This document shows, piece after piece, positions 18,661 through 27,789 of a stretch of DNA of 64,000 nucleotides. A model generated the notes under the pieces. It did no database searches. It was not told the DNA's origin and was given only the letters and a program-made list of their open reading frames with translations. Made by a program: the position numbers and the translations under genes. The DNA is taken from contig JBBAFU010000003.1 in assembly GCA_041655275.1 (NCBI GenBank), positions 157,886 to 221,885 on the forward strand, read 5' to 3'. Source of the DNA: JAJYRX01 sp041655275 (lineage in GTDB: Bacteria > Pseudomonadota > Gammaproteobacteria > Burkholderiales > Burkholderiaceae_B). The first letter of the stretch is position 1; each line of letters opens with the position of its first letter.

Positions 18661-19860
18661 TCAGGCTGCGCGCGCCGCAGCCAGGGCCTGCTCCAGGTCG
18701 GCCAGCAGATCATCGATATGCTCCAGGCCGACATGCAGGCGCAGCAGGGGATGGGTGGAATCTCCCCAGTAGCTGTGCATCCTGAGCGTGCCCGGATCCA
18801 CCAGCTGCACAAGGCTCTCGAAGCCGCCCCAGGAAAAGCCGATGCCGAACAGCACCAGGGCATCCGCCAGACGGCGTGCGGCCGCCACATCGTGCTTGAG
18901 CTCGAAGGACAGCAGGCCATTGGAGCCGGTGCAATCGCGCTGCCACAGCGCATGGCCGGCATCGCCCGGCAGGGCGGGGTGGAAGACACGGCCCACATCG
19001 GGCTGAGCCGCCAGCCACTGAGCCACGCGCAGGCCGTTTGCGGCACTTTCACGCATGCGCAGGGGCAGGGTACGCACGCCGCGCAGGGCAAGCCAGGCAT
19101 CATCGGCGCTGATGGAATAACCCAGTGCATAATGCGTATCGTCCAGGCGCCGGGCCAGTGCCTCGTCGCGGCAGACAACGGCGCCCAGCATCAGGTCGGA
19201 GTGGCCGCCCACATACTTGGTACCCGCCACCACCGTCACATCGGCGCCCAGCGCCAGGGGACGGTAGACATGGCCGGAGCCCCAGGTGTTGTCCACGACA
19301 AGCACCAGATCATGCGTGCGGGCAAACGCCGCCAGTGCCGGAATATCCAGCATCTCCAGCAGCAGCGAACCCGGTGATTCCACATACAGCACGCGCGTCT
19401 CGGGCCGGAGTGCCTGCGCCAGCGCTGCCGGCCGGCCCGGACAGTAATCGACCTGTATGCCCATACGCCCGAGCACGGACCGATCCAGACGGCGCACCGG
19501 CCCGTAGGCGCAGTCGGCCACCAGCGCATGCTCGCCCGCGCTCAGGAACGCCAGCAGGGGCAGCGTGATCGCCGCCAGGCCGGACGAGGCCAGGAAGGCG
19601 CGCTGCCCGCCTTCCAGATGGCAGAAGACGGCTTCCAGCGCCGCATGCGTATCCATGCCCATGCGACCGTAGACCGGCGAGCGCTCGCCGGCGGCCTTGC
19701 GCCCGGCCATCGCGTCGAGCGCCGCCAGATCGCGGAAGCGCACTGTGCTGGTACGCTGGGAGGGCAGCGCTACGGGTGCCGCACCGGTTTCGGGATCAAA
19801 AGGTGCCAGGCCGGCATGTTGCAGATAGGTCTCGGACCGGGGGCTGCGGCGATCGTTCAT
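18661..19860 (-). CDS. metC: Cystathionine beta-lyase type PLP enzyme
   Basis: A 399-residue Cys/Met-metabolism PLP enzyme. Fold-type I motifs are clear: SPVYGRMG for substrate/PLP contacts, ASSGLAAITLPLLAF, VDNTWGSGHVYRPLALGADV and GTKYVGGHSDLMLG with the Schiff-base lysine. The sequence looks closest to cystathionine beta-lyases, which release homocysteine, pyruvate and ammonia. The family also includes gamma-lyases and gamma-synthases, so specificity is inferred. The start at MNDRRSPRSETYLQ gives the usual length; an in-frame start 12 codons upstream is possible. It is divergent from a LysE exporter across 60 bases. Confidence 0.85.
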   Translation of the reverse strand: MNDRRSPRSETYLQHAGLAPFDPETGAAPVALPSQRTSTVRFRDLAALDAMAGRKAAGERSPVYGRMGMDTHAALEAVFCHLEGGQRAFLASSGLAAITLPLLAFLSAGEHALVADCAYGPVRRLDRSVLGRMGIQVDYCPGRPAALAQALRPETRVLYVESPGSLLLEMLDIPALAAFARTHDLVLVVDNTWGSGHVYRPLALGADVTVVAGTKYVGGHSDLMLGAVVCRDEALARRLDDTHYALGYSISADDAWLALRGVRTLPLRMRESAANGLRVAQWLAAQPDVGRVFHPALPGDAGHALWQRDCTGSNGLLSFELKHDVAAARRLADALVLFGIGFSWGGFESLVQLVDPGTLRMHSYWGDSTHPLLRLHVGLEHIDDLLADLEQALAAARAA

Positions 19861-19920
19861 GATGGGATTCTGGGTGAAAATAGACAACACGCCCATGTTA
19901 ACAAGAAGGACGCCCTTTCC

Positions 19921-20586
19921 ATGCCCGGTTTCGATACTGTGCTGTCTTTTTTTGCAATCTCGGTGCTGCTGGCGCTCTCGCCCGGCCCCGACAATCTTTT
20001 CGTGCTGGCGCTGTCCGCCGCCCAGGGGCGTGCCGCCGGCATGCGCGTCGTGATCGGCCTGTGCATCGGTCTGGTGGGCCATACCCTGGCAGTGGCCGCC
20101 GGCCTGGCCGCCATGTTCGCCGCCTCGCCTGCGGCATTCACTGCACTCAAGCTGGCCGGCGCCGGCTACCTGCTCTGGCTCGCCTGGCTGAGCCTGCGCC
20201 CGCGGCAGGCCGATGGCCCCGCACCGGCAAGCCGGGCCAGCCCGGCAACCCCGCCGCCCCGACGCAGGCAACGACTGGTACGCCGCGGTATCATCATGAA
20301 CCTCACCAACCCCAAGGTCTCGCTCTTCTTCCTGGCCCTGCTGCCGCAATTCACCTCACCGCAGCACGGCCCGGTGGTCACGCAGATCCTCTGGCTGGGC
20401 GTGATCTTCATGCTGGCCACACTGCTGGTATTCGGGCTCATTGCCTGGTTTGCGGGCCTGCTCGGCGAGCGCCTGCAACGCTCGCCGCGCATCCATAGGC
20501 TGATGCAGCGTCTGGCCGGCCTGGTCTTCATCGGCCTTGCACTGAAGCTCGCCTTCAGCCCTTCCCTTGGCGCTGAAACCGTATGA
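19921..20586 (+). CDS. LysE/RhtB family amino-acid exporter
   Basis: This 221-residue inner-membrane protein belongs to the LysE/RhtB family, with about six membrane segments. The N-terminal signature LALSPGPDNLFVLALSAAQG and the central GIIMNLTNPKVSLFFLALLPQF are diagnostic. Family members export amino acids or their analogues. Divergent placement beside a metC-like lyase raises the possibility that it exports a sulfur amino acid, which is only a guess. Its 3' end overlaps the convergent MBL-fold gene by 32 bases. Confidence 0.9.
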   Translation: MPGFDTVLSFFAISVLLALSPGPDNLFVLALSAAQGRAAGMRVVIGLCIGLVGHTLAVAAGLAAMFAASPAAFTALKLAGAGYLLWLAWLSLRPRQADGPAPASRASPATPPPRRRQRLVRRGIIMNLTNPKVSLFFLALLPQFTSPQHGPVVTQILWLGVIFMLATLLVFGLIAWFAGLLGERLQRSPRIHRLMQRLAGLVFIGLALKLAFSPSLGAETV

Positions 20587-21631
20587 TGCCCTGCGCATCG
20601 CGGCTGCGGCTGAGCTCGCCCCGGAAGTAGAGTGCATGCAGGTGCGCCAGCGCCTCGCCCATGGCAAAAGTGAGCTGGTGCAGGTCGAGCTTGCGCCGGA
20701 ACAGTACGGGAACGATGTCGGCGGCGCTCTGCGGCTGTTCGCAGGCGGCCAGCACCTCCTGCAGGCGCTCGGCATGGTGGGCGTGCTGCTGCGAGATGCG
20801 CTCGTGCAACCCCTTGAAAGGCCGGCCGTGGGACGGCAGTATCAGCGTGTCGCCGGGCAGGTCGTCATAGGCCTTGAGCGAGTTCAGATACAGGGGCAGC
20901 GGATTCGCCTCGGGCTCGTGGTTGAACACGCTGACATTGGTGGAGATGCGCGGCAGCAGCATATCCCCCGAGATGAGCACACCCAGGGTGTCGCAGAACA
21001 GGGAGATGTGCTCGGGCGCATGCCCGTAGCCGACGATGCTGCGCCATTCACGCCCCCCGATGACGACGCTGTCGCCGTGCATCAGGCGAACGAAGGACGT
21101 GGGCATGGATGGCACAAGATTGGGATAGTAGCCGGCACGCTGGCGGATCTGCTCGCTCGCCTCGGGATCGGTCAGGCCGTGACTGGCGAAGAAGGACGCC
21201 GCCAGCGGCCCGTTGCCGCCGCCCACCGCCCCCTCACCCTGGGGGTTCGACCACAGGCGGGCAAGCACATAATCCGTCGCACTCATGATCAGCGGGGCCT
21301 GCCAGCGCTCGCACAGCCAGTGTGCCAGCCCCACATGATCGGGATGCATGTGCGTCACGATGACGCGCACGATGGGCAGGCCTTCAAGCACCTGCTCGAA
21401 GACCTGCTCCCACAGTGAGCGCACTTCGGGCCGGGACACGCCGCAATCCACCACCGTCCAGCCGTCACGCCCGTCGCAGGTATCGCGCAGCAGCCAGATA
21501 TTGATGTGATCGAGCGCAAACGGCAGCGGCATGCGCACCCAGCGCATACCGTCGGCCACGGCGATGGCATGCCCGGGCGCGGGCAGTTCATCATCCCAGG
21601 GGTAGCTCAGTCTCTTCTCGTTAGGATTCAT
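20555..21631 (-). CDS. MBL-fold metallo-hydrolase
   Basis: A 358-residue metallo-beta-lactamase-fold hydrolase. The metal ligands are seen in THMHPDHVG, in GYGHAPEH and in LPSHGRPF near the end of the catalytic domain, with WTVVDCGVS leading into the fold. A C-terminal winged-helix-like segment follows, as in glyoxalase II/LACTB2-like proteins. I prefer the ATG at 21631, which has GAGGGA upstream, over a TTG at 21661. It is divergent from the isovaleryl-CoA dehydrogenase gene, so a role in thioester or acyl turnover is possible but unproven. Confidence 0.85.
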   Translation of the reverse strand: MNPNEKRLSYPWDDELPAPGHAIAVADGMRWVRMPLPFALDHINIWLLRDTCDGRDGWTVVDCGVSRPEVRSLWEQVFEQVLEGLPIVRVIVTHMHPDHVGLAHWLCERWQAPLIMSATDYVLARLWSNPQGEGAVGGGNGPLAASFFASHGLTDPEASEQIRQRAGYYPNLVPSMPTSFVRLMHGDSVVIGGREWRSIVGYGHAPEHISLFCDTLGVLISGDMLLPRISTNVSVFNHEPEANPLPLYLNSLKAYDDLPGDTLILPSHGRPFKGLHERISQQHAHHAERLQEVLAACEQPQSAADIVPVLFRRKLDLHQLTFAMGEALAHLHALYFRGELSRSRDAQGIIRFQRQGKG

Positions 21632-21723
21632 CAGTTCCCTCAATATGGATTCGTGCCTCAAACCACAGATTGTGGCATGATTACCGCACCTGCAGCACTC
21701 ACCCCTCTATAACGGAGCACGAT

Positions 21724-22902
21724 ATGAGCCTGCCTGGCCTTAACTTCAATCTTGGCACCGACATCGATCTGCTGCGCGATGCAGTGCAAAATTTTGCCCG
21801 CGAGCGCATCGCACCGCACGCGGCCGACATTGATCGCACCGATCAGTTTCCCATGGAATTGTGGCGCGAGCTCGGCGAGCTCGGCCTTCTGGGCATTACC
21901 GTGGATGAAGCATGGGGCGGCAGCAACATGGGCTACCTCGCCCATATGGTGGCCATGGAAGAGCTGTCGCGCGCCAGCGCCTCGGTCGCCCTGTCCTACG
22001 GCGCGCATTCCAATCTGTGTGTAAACCAGATCCATCGCAATGGCACCGGGGAGCAGAAGCGCCGCTACCTGCCCGGCCTGATCAGCGGCGAGCAGGTCGG
22101 CGCCCTTGCCATGAGTGAATCGGGCGCAGGCTCCGACGTGGTCAGCATGACGCTGCGCGCCGAGCAGAAGGGCGACCGCTACGTGCTCAACGGCAGCAAG
22201 ATGTGGATCACCAACGGGCCCGATGCCGACACCATGGTGGTCTACGCCAAGACCGACGTGCAGGCACGCCATCGCGGCATCACCGCCTTCATCGTTGAAA
22301 AGAACTTTCCCGGCTTTTCGGTCGCCCAGAAGCTCGACAAGCTGGGCATGCGCGGCAGCCACACCGGCGAGCTGGTGTTCCAGGATTGTGAAGTGCCCGC
22401 CGAAAACATCCTGGGCGAACTCAACGGCGGCGTGCGCGTCCTCATGAGCGGGCTGGACTATGAGCGCGCCGTCCTTGCCGCCGGGCCGCTGGGCATCATG
22501 CAGGCGGTGATGGACGCCGTCATCCCCTACGTGCATGAGCGGCGCCAGTTCGGCCAGGCCATCGGCGAATTCCAGCTCATCCAGGCCAAGATGGCCGATC
22601 TGTACACCGCCCTGCAGGCGAGTCGCGCCCTGTGCTATACGGTGGGTCGCAATCTGGACGAGCTCGGCACCGCGCATTCGCGCCGGGTGCGCAAGGACTG
22701 TGCCGCCGTCATCCTGTACTGTGCAGAGAAAGCCACCTGGATGGCGGGTGAGGCCATACAGATCCTGGGCGGCAATGGCTATATCAACGATTATCCCGTC
22801 GGTCGGCTGTGGCGCGACGCCAAACTCTACGAGATCGGCGCCGGCACGAGCGAGATCCGGCGCATGCTCATCGGTCGCGAGCTGTTCAACGAAACCGCCT
22901 GA
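21724..22902 (+). CDS. liuA: Isovaleryl-CoA dehydrogenase
   Basis: This FAD enzyme oxidises isovaleryl-CoA to 3-methylcrotonyl-CoA in leucine breakdown. The 392 residues contain the acyl-CoA dehydrogenase signatures ALAMSESGAGSDVVSM and the C-terminal QILGGNGYINDYPVGRLWRDAKLYEIGAGTSE block. The putative catalytic base is Glu 247 in GLDYERAVLAAGPLGIMQ, the helix-G position used by isovaleryl-CoA dehydrogenases rather than the C-terminal position of most other family members. RBS CGGAGC precedes the ATG. It heads a cluster with aceK, a thiolase, liuB and liuD. Confidence 0.92.
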   Translation: MSLPGLNFNLGTDIDLLRDAVQNFARERIAPHAADIDRTDQFPMELWRELGELGLLGITVDEAWGGSNMGYLAHMVAMEELSRASASVALSYGAHSNLCVNQIHRNGTGEQKRRYLPGLISGEQVGALAMSESGAGSDVVSMTLRAEQKGDRYVLNGSKMWITNGPDADTMVVYAKTDVQARHRGITAFIVEKNFPGFSVAQKLDKLGMRGSHTGELVFQDCEVPAENILGELNGGVRVLMSGLDYERAVLAAGPLGIMQAVMDAVIPYVHERRQFGQAIGEFQLIQAKMADLYTALQASRALCYTVGRNLDELGTAHSRRVRKDCAAVILYCAEKATWMAGEAIQILGGNGYINDYPVGRLWRDAKLYEIGAGTSEIRRMLIGRELFNETA

Positions 22903-22916
22903 CACCAGGCACAGCC

Positions 22917-24761
22917 ATGCGCGCCGACGCGGATTACTGCCAGGTACAAGCGGCGCCGCGTGCGGGGCTCAGCCCGCGCGAGGTGGCCGCCACCATCCTG
23001 GCCGGTTTCGATCGCCACTATGCCCTCTTTCGCTACAGTGCCCAGCGTGCCAAGACCCTGTTCGAAGCGCAGCACTGGGCGGGCATACAGAAGCTCACGC
23101 GCGAGCGCATCGCCTATTACGACAGCCGCGTCACGGAGTGCACCCGCCAGCTCAACCGCAGCCTCAAGGGCAGTGATGCCTGCCCGACACCCGAGCGGGC
23201 CGGCCATGCGCTCACGGCGGCGCAGCTGGATTTCTGGCAGCGCGTCAAGACGGAATACGTGGGCCTGCTCGCCGCCCACCAGCAGCCCGAGTGTGCGGAA
23301 ACTTTCTTCAACTCGGTCTCCTGCCGCATCGTGCAGCGCGACTACTACAACAATGACTTCCTGTTCGTGCGCCCTGCCGTGGCCACCGACTACATCGACG
23401 ACGCACAGCCCTCCTACCGTGTGTACTACCCCCTGGCGCAGGGGCTGCGCGCCTGCGTGCACGCCATGGTGGCCGATTTCGGACTTGCCGCGCCCTATGC
23501 CGACCTGCCGGCCGATACCCGGCGCATCGTGCGCATGGCGGTACATTACCTGCGTCGCGCGCTGAATCGCAGCGTCGACAACCGCATTGCCGACGACTGC
23601 CAGATCCAGGTGCTGGGCTCGCTGTTCTTCCGCAACAAGAGCGCCACCATTGTCGGCCGGCTCGTCAATCACAGCGCCGTCCACCCCTTTGCCATCGTGC
23701 TGCTGCACAACGCCGCCGGGCAGATCACGCTGGACGCCCTGCTGCACACCCGCGACGACCTGAGCACGCTGTTCAGCTTCACGCGTGCCTATTTCCTGGT
23801 CGACATGGTGGCGCCGGCCGCCACCGTGGAGTTTCTCCAGACCCTGCTGCCGCGCAAGCCCAAGGCCGAGCTCTACACCGCCATCGGACTGCACAAGCAG
23901 GGGAAAACACTGTTCTATCGGGATTTCCTGCATCATCTGTCCCATTCGCACGATCATTTCGATCTGGCACCCGGCATCCGCGGCCTGGTGATGAGCGTCT
24001 TCACGCTGGCCTCCTATCCTTATGTATTCAAGATGATTCGCGACCGCATCGGCAAGGATGGCATGGACAATGCCACGGTGCGGCGCAAATATCAGCTCGT
24101 CAAGCAGCACGATCGCGTGGGCCGCATGGCCGATACCTGGGAGTACTCGCAGGTCGCCCTGCCGCGCCGGCGCTTCTCCGCCCGCCTGCTGGCGGAATTG
24201 CGCGCCCAGCTGGGCGCGCAGATCGAAATCCTCGCGGACACCATCGTACTGCGCCACGTCTATATCGAGCGCCGCATGACGCCGCTGAACCTGTATCTCC
24301 TGCGCGCCACCGACCCCAGTCTGGACCAGGCGATACAGCAATATGGCCAGGCAATTCGCGAGCTTGCCGCCGCCAACATCTTTCCCGGTGACATGCTATA
24401 CAAGAACTTTGGTGTCACACGCTTGGGGCGCGTTGTCTTCTACGATTATGATGAAATTCAGCGCATGTCGGAAATGAACTTTCGCCGCATCCCGCCGGCG
24501 CCCAATGAAGAAGCCGAACTGGCGAGTGAACCCTGGTATCCGGTCGGGCGCAACGACGTCTTTCCGGAAGAATTCAGCGTCTTCCTGCTGGGCAACCCGC
24601 GTGTACGAGAGGCCTTCATGCGCCACCACGCCTGCCTGCTGGACGCGTCCTGGTGGCAAGCCGTGCGCGAACGTGTTGCACAAGGCCATATCGAAGATAT
24701 CTTCCCGTATGACGACAGCCGCCGTCTTTCCCATTTTTTCTCAGGAGCAAGCCATGTCTGA
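22917..24761 (+). CDS. aceK: Isocitrate dehydrogenase kinase/phosphatase
   Basis: AceK phosphorylates and dephosphorylates isocitrate dehydrogenase, switching carbon between the TCA cycle and the glyoxylate shunt. The 614-residue length and whole-chain pattern match the family: AAPRAGLSPREVAATILAGF at the N-terminus, VFTLASYPYVFKMIRDRI in the kinase core and NIFPGDMLYKNFGVTRLGRVVFYDYDEI in the catalytic region. It starts 14 bases after liuA and overlaps the following thiolase by 8 bases. Its position inside a leucine-catabolic cluster, whose products are acetyl-CoA and acetoacetate, fits a need for the glyoxylate shunt. The window contains malate synthase G but no isocitrate lyase. Confidence 0.95.
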   Translation: MRADADYCQVQAAPRAGLSPREVAATILAGFDRHYALFRYSAQRAKTLFEAQHWAGIQKLTRERIAYYDSRVTECTRQLNRSLKGSDACPTPERAGHALTAAQLDFWQRVKTEYVGLLAAHQQPECAETFFNSVSCRIVQRDYYNNDFLFVRPAVATDYIDDAQPSYRVYYPLAQGLRACVHAMVADFGLAAPYADLPADTRRIVRMAVHYLRRALNRSVDNRIADDCQIQVLGSLFFRNKSATIVGRLVNHSAVHPFAIVLLHNAAGQITLDALLHTRDDLSTLFSFTRAYFLVDMVAPAATVEFLQTLLPRKPKAELYTAIGLHKQGKTLFYRDFLHHLSHSHDHFDLAPGIRGLVMSVFTLASYPYVFKMIRDRIGKDGMDNATVRRKYQLVKQHDRVGRMADTWEYSQVALPRRRFSARLLAELRAQLGAQIEILADTIVLRHVYIERRMTPLNLYLLRATDPSLDQAIQQYGQAIRELAAANIFPGDMLYKNFGVTRLGRVVFYDYDEIQRMSEMNFRRIPPAPNEEAELASEPWYPVGRNDVFPEEFSVFLLGNPRVREAFMRHHACLLDASWWQAVRERVAQGHIEDIFPYDDSRRLSHFFSGASHV

Positions 24762-25935
24762 TCCCATCGTCATCGTCTCTGCCACCCGCACCCCCATGGG
24801 TGCCATGCTGGGCAGCCTTTCAAGTCTGTCGGCCCACGAGCTGGGGGCCATCGTCATCCGCGCTGCCGTAGAGCGCGCCGGCATCGCGCCCGATGTCGTG
24901 GATGAGGTACTCATGGGCAATGTCCTGCAGGCCGGCCAGGGCCAGGCGCCGGCACGCCAGGCCGCCCTGGGCGCGGGTCTGCCGCTGAGCGCCGGCTGCA
25001 CCACCATCCACAAAGTGTGCGGTTCGGGCATGAAGGCCGCCATGTTTGCCCACGACCTGCTGGCCATGGGCAGCGCCGAAGTCGCCATTGCCGGCGGCCA
25101 GGAAAGCATGAGCAATGCCCCTTATCTGCTGCTGCGCGGACGCCAGGGCTATCGCTATGGCCATTCCACGGTATACGACCACATGGCGCTTGACGGGCTG
25201 GAAGACGCCTATCAGCGCGGTACGGCGATGGGCGTGTTCGCCGAACAATGCGTCAGCAAATACCGCTACACACGTGAGCAGCAGGACGCCTTCGCACTCG
25301 AATCCCTGCGTCGTGCACGCGCTGCCGCCGAAGACGGCGGCTTCGCCTGGGAGATCACGCCGGTCACCATCAAGGGCCGCAAGGGCGACACCGTGGTCGA
25401 TCAGGACGAAAGCCCCATGCGCGCCATGCCCGAGAAGATCCCCACACTGCGCCCGGCCTTCGTGAAGGACGGTACGGTCACGGCGGCCAACTCCTCATCG
25501 ATCTCCGATGGTGCCGCAGCCCTGGTCATGATGCGCGAATCGACGGCCCGGCGCCTCGGGGCCAGCCCGCTGGCGCGCGTCATCGCCCATACCCAGCACG
25601 CGCAGGAGCCGGAATGGTTCACCACGGCCCCCGTGGGCGCCATGCAGAAGCTGTTCGATCGCACCGGCTGGAAGGAAGCGGATGTCGATCTCTACGAGAT
25701 CAATGAGGCCTTCGCCGTCGTCACCATGGCCGCCATGGACGAGCTGAAGCTCCCGCACGAGAAGGTGAATATCCACGGCGGCGCCACCGCCCTGGGCCAC
25801 CCCATCGGCGCCTCGGGCGCACGCCTGCTGGTCAGCCTGATCGGCGGCCTGCGCCAGACCGGCGGCAAGCGCGGCATGGCCTCGCTGTGCATCGGCGGCG
25901 GCGAAGCCGTGGCCATGGCCATCGAAATGGTCTGA
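24754..25935 (+). CDS. Acetyl-CoA C-acetyltransferase (thiolase)
   Basis: A biosynthetic/degradative thiolase of 393 residues that interconverts two acetyl-CoA and acetoacetyl-CoA. The nucleophilic Cys 89 sits in TIHKVCGSGMKA. The NEAFAVV and GGATALGHPIGASGARLL motifs and the second catalytic cysteine in MASLCIGGGEAVAM are present. Its ATG lies within the end of aceK behind TCAGGAGC. In leucine catabolism it would split acetoacetyl-CoA. It is probably co-transcribed with liuA and aceK. Confidence 0.94.
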   Translation: MSDPIVIVSATRTPMGAMLGSLSSLSAHELGAIVIRAAVERAGIAPDVVDEVLMGNVLQAGQGQAPARQAALGAGLPLSAGCTTIHKVCGSGMKAAMFAHDLLAMGSAEVAIAGGQESMSNAPYLLLRGRQGYRYGHSTVYDHMALDGLEDAYQRGTAMGVFAEQCVSKYRYTREQQDAFALESLRRARAAAEDGGFAWEITPVTIKGRKGDTVVDQDESPMRAMPEKIPTLRPAFVKDGTVTAANSSSISDGAAALVMMRESTARRLGASPLARVIAHTQHAQEPEWFTTAPVGAMQKLFDRTGWKEADVDLYEINEAFAVVTMAAMDELKLPHEKVNIHGGATALGHPIGASGARLLVSLIGGLRQTGGKRGMASLCIGGGEAVAMAIEMV

Positions 25936-26007
25936 GGACCACCCCTTGATCCGGGGTCGATGCGGCAATTTCACGCCGCAGGCAACCGGCTCCGGATTGC
26001 CATCATA

Positions 26008-26064
26008 TTGTCCTTGGACAACTATATACTCTATTTGACAATTAGACTGCAGTCCATCTATATT
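26008..26064 (+). promoter_or_regulatory. liuB promoter with TTGTC-N4-GACAA operator
   Basis: The palindrome TTGTCCTTGGACAA lies at 26008-26021, followed after 13 bp by a perfect -35 TTGACA (26035-26040) and, 18 bp on, by -10 TATATT (26059-26064). The GACAA half-site recurs 20 bp downstream at 26037-26041, overlapping the -35. The arrangement is base-for-base the same spacing as at 30005-30061. It lies in the 237-base gap before liuB, so liuB-liuD have their own promoter. Confidence 0.7.
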
Positions 26065-26172
26065 GGCGCCACCGAGATTTCAAAACCATGGCGGTCGCAT
26101 TGCCATTGAAATCAACCGACAACCCAAGCAAGGCGGCACACGCAGGCGTGGCGCCGCCCGACAGGACACGCA

Positions 26173-27780
26173 ATGCCCGTCATCGAATCCCGCATCAACA
26201 CCCGCGCCCAGGGCTTCGTCGAGAATGCCCGTGCCACGCAGCGACTGGTGGATGACTTGCGCGAAAATCTGGAGCGCACGGCGCTGGGCGGCAGCGCCGC
26301 TTCACGTGAACGCCACCTGAGCCGCGGCAAGCTGCTGCCGCGCGACCGCGTCGAGCGCCTGCTCGATCCCGGCAGCCCCTTTCTTGAGCTGTCTCCCATG
26401 GCAGCTCACGATATGTACGACAACGATGCGCCGGGCGCCGGCATCATCACCGGCATCGGCCAGGTCTCGGGCCGGCAGTGCATCATTGTCTGCAACGATG
26501 CGACCGTCAAGGGCGGCACCTACTACCCCATTACGGTGAAGAAGCATCTGCGCGCCCAGGAAATTGCCGCCGAAAACCACCTGCCCTGTATCTATCTGGT
26601 GGATTCCGGAGGGGCAAACCTGCCCAACCAGGACGAAGTCTTCCCCGATCGCGATCACTTCGGCCGCATTTTCTTCAACCAGGCCAATATGTCGGCCCGG
26701 GGCATCGCCCAGATTGCCGTGGTGATGGGCTCGTGCACCGCCGGCGGCGCCTACGTTCCCGCCATGAGCGACGAATCCTTCATCGTGCGCAACCAGGGAA
26801 CCATCTTCCTTGGCGGGCCGCCGCTGGTGAAGGCCGCCACGGGCGAGGAAGTGAGCGCCGAGGATCTGGGCGGAGGCGACGTCCATACGCGGCTTTCGGG
26901 CGTGGCCGACCATCTGGCCAACAACGATGCCCACGCCCTGCAGATGGCCCGCGATGCCGTGGCCCGCCTGAACCGGGGCAAACCGGCGCCGCTGCAGTGC
27001 CGCGAAGTGCGTGCCCCGCTGTATGACCCCGCTGAGCTCGATGGCGTCATCCCCACGGATACGCGCCAGCCCTATGATGTGCGCGAAGTCATTGCCCGCA
27101 TCGTCGATGGCTCGGAATTCGATGAGTTCAAGGCGCGCTACGGCACCACGCTCGTCACCGGCTTTGCACACATACACGGCATGCCCGTGGGCATCATCGC
27201 CAACAACGGCATCCTGTTTTCCGAGGCGGCACAGAAAGGCACGCACTTCATCGAACTGTGCTGCCAGCGCAATATCCCCCTGGTCTTCCTGCAGAACATT
27301 TCAGGCTTCATGGTGGGCCGGCGCTACGAAAACGAAGGCATCGCCCGCCATGGCGCCAAGATGGTCACCGCCGTGTCCACGGCCGCCGTGCCCAAGTTCA
27401 CCGTCATCATCGGCGGCTCCTTCGGGGCGGGCAACTACGGCATGTGCGGGCGCGCCTACGGCCCCCGGATGCTGTTCATGTGGCCCAATGCCCGCATCTC
27501 GGTCATGGGCGGCGAGCAGGCGGCCAGTGTGCTGGCCACCATACGGCGCGACAACCTGGAAGCGCGTGGACAAAGCTGGTCCGCCGACGCGGAGGAAGCC
27601 TTCAAGGCACCCATCCGGGCGCAGTACGAGCATGAAGGCCATCCCTATTACTCCACGGCCCGCCTGTGGGATGACGGCATCATTGCACCATCCGACACGC
27701 GCCGTGTCCTGGCCCTCGGGCTGTCCGCCGCATTGAATGCCCCCATCGCCCCGACACGCTTCGGCGTGTTCCGCATGTAA
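26173..27780 (+). CDS. liuB: 3-methylcrotonyl-CoA carboxylase, carboxyltransferase subunit
   Basis: The beta subunit transfers carboxyl from biotin to 3-methylcrotonyl-CoA, giving 3-methylglutaconyl-CoA. At 535 residues it has two crotonase-fold carboxyltransferase halves, with LLPRDRVERLLDPGSPFLELS, YYPITVKKHLRAQEIA, GSCTAGGAYVPAMSDE and the C-terminal GSFGAGNYGMCGRAYGPRMLFMWPNARISVMGGEQAA. These patterns match MCC beta rather than propionyl-CoA carboxylase. It precedes the biotin subunit by 9 bases. The gene for methylglutaconyl-CoA hydratase, often between them, is absent. Confidence 0.94.
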   Translation: MPVIESRINTRAQGFVENARATQRLVDDLRENLERTALGGSAASRERHLSRGKLLPRDRVERLLDPGSPFLELSPMAAHDMYDNDAPGAGIITGIGQVSGRQCIIVCNDATVKGGTYYPITVKKHLRAQEIAAENHLPCIYLVDSGGANLPNQDEVFPDRDHFGRIFFNQANMSARGIAQIAVVMGSCTAGGAYVPAMSDESFIVRNQGTIFLGGPPLVKAATGEEVSAEDLGGGDVHTRLSGVADHLANNDAHALQMARDAVARLNRGKPAPLQCREVRAPLYDPAELDGVIPTDTRQPYDVREVIARIVDGSEFDEFKARYGTTLVTGFAHIHGMPVGIIANNGILFSEAAQKGTHFIELCCQRNIPLVFLQNISGFMVGRRYENEGIARHGAKMVTAVSTAAVPKFTVIIGGSFGAGNYGMCGRAYGPRMLFMWPNARISVMGGEQAASVLATIRRDNLEARGQSWSADAEEAFKAPIRAQYEHEGHPYYSTARLWDDGIIAPSDTRRVLALGLSAALNAPIAPTRFGVFRM

Positions 27781-27789
27781 GGAGCACCC

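Noticed and set aside
19861..20349. N-terminal extension of the metC-like protein
   Set aside because: The in-frame extension overlaps the divergent lysE gene and has no family similarity; the ATG at 19860 gives the normal length.
21663..21675. CCACA-GAT-TGTGG inverted repeat before liuA as an operator
   Set aside because: It is a perfect but short repeat, and no second copy or matching known liu regulator site was seen, so it is too weak to call.
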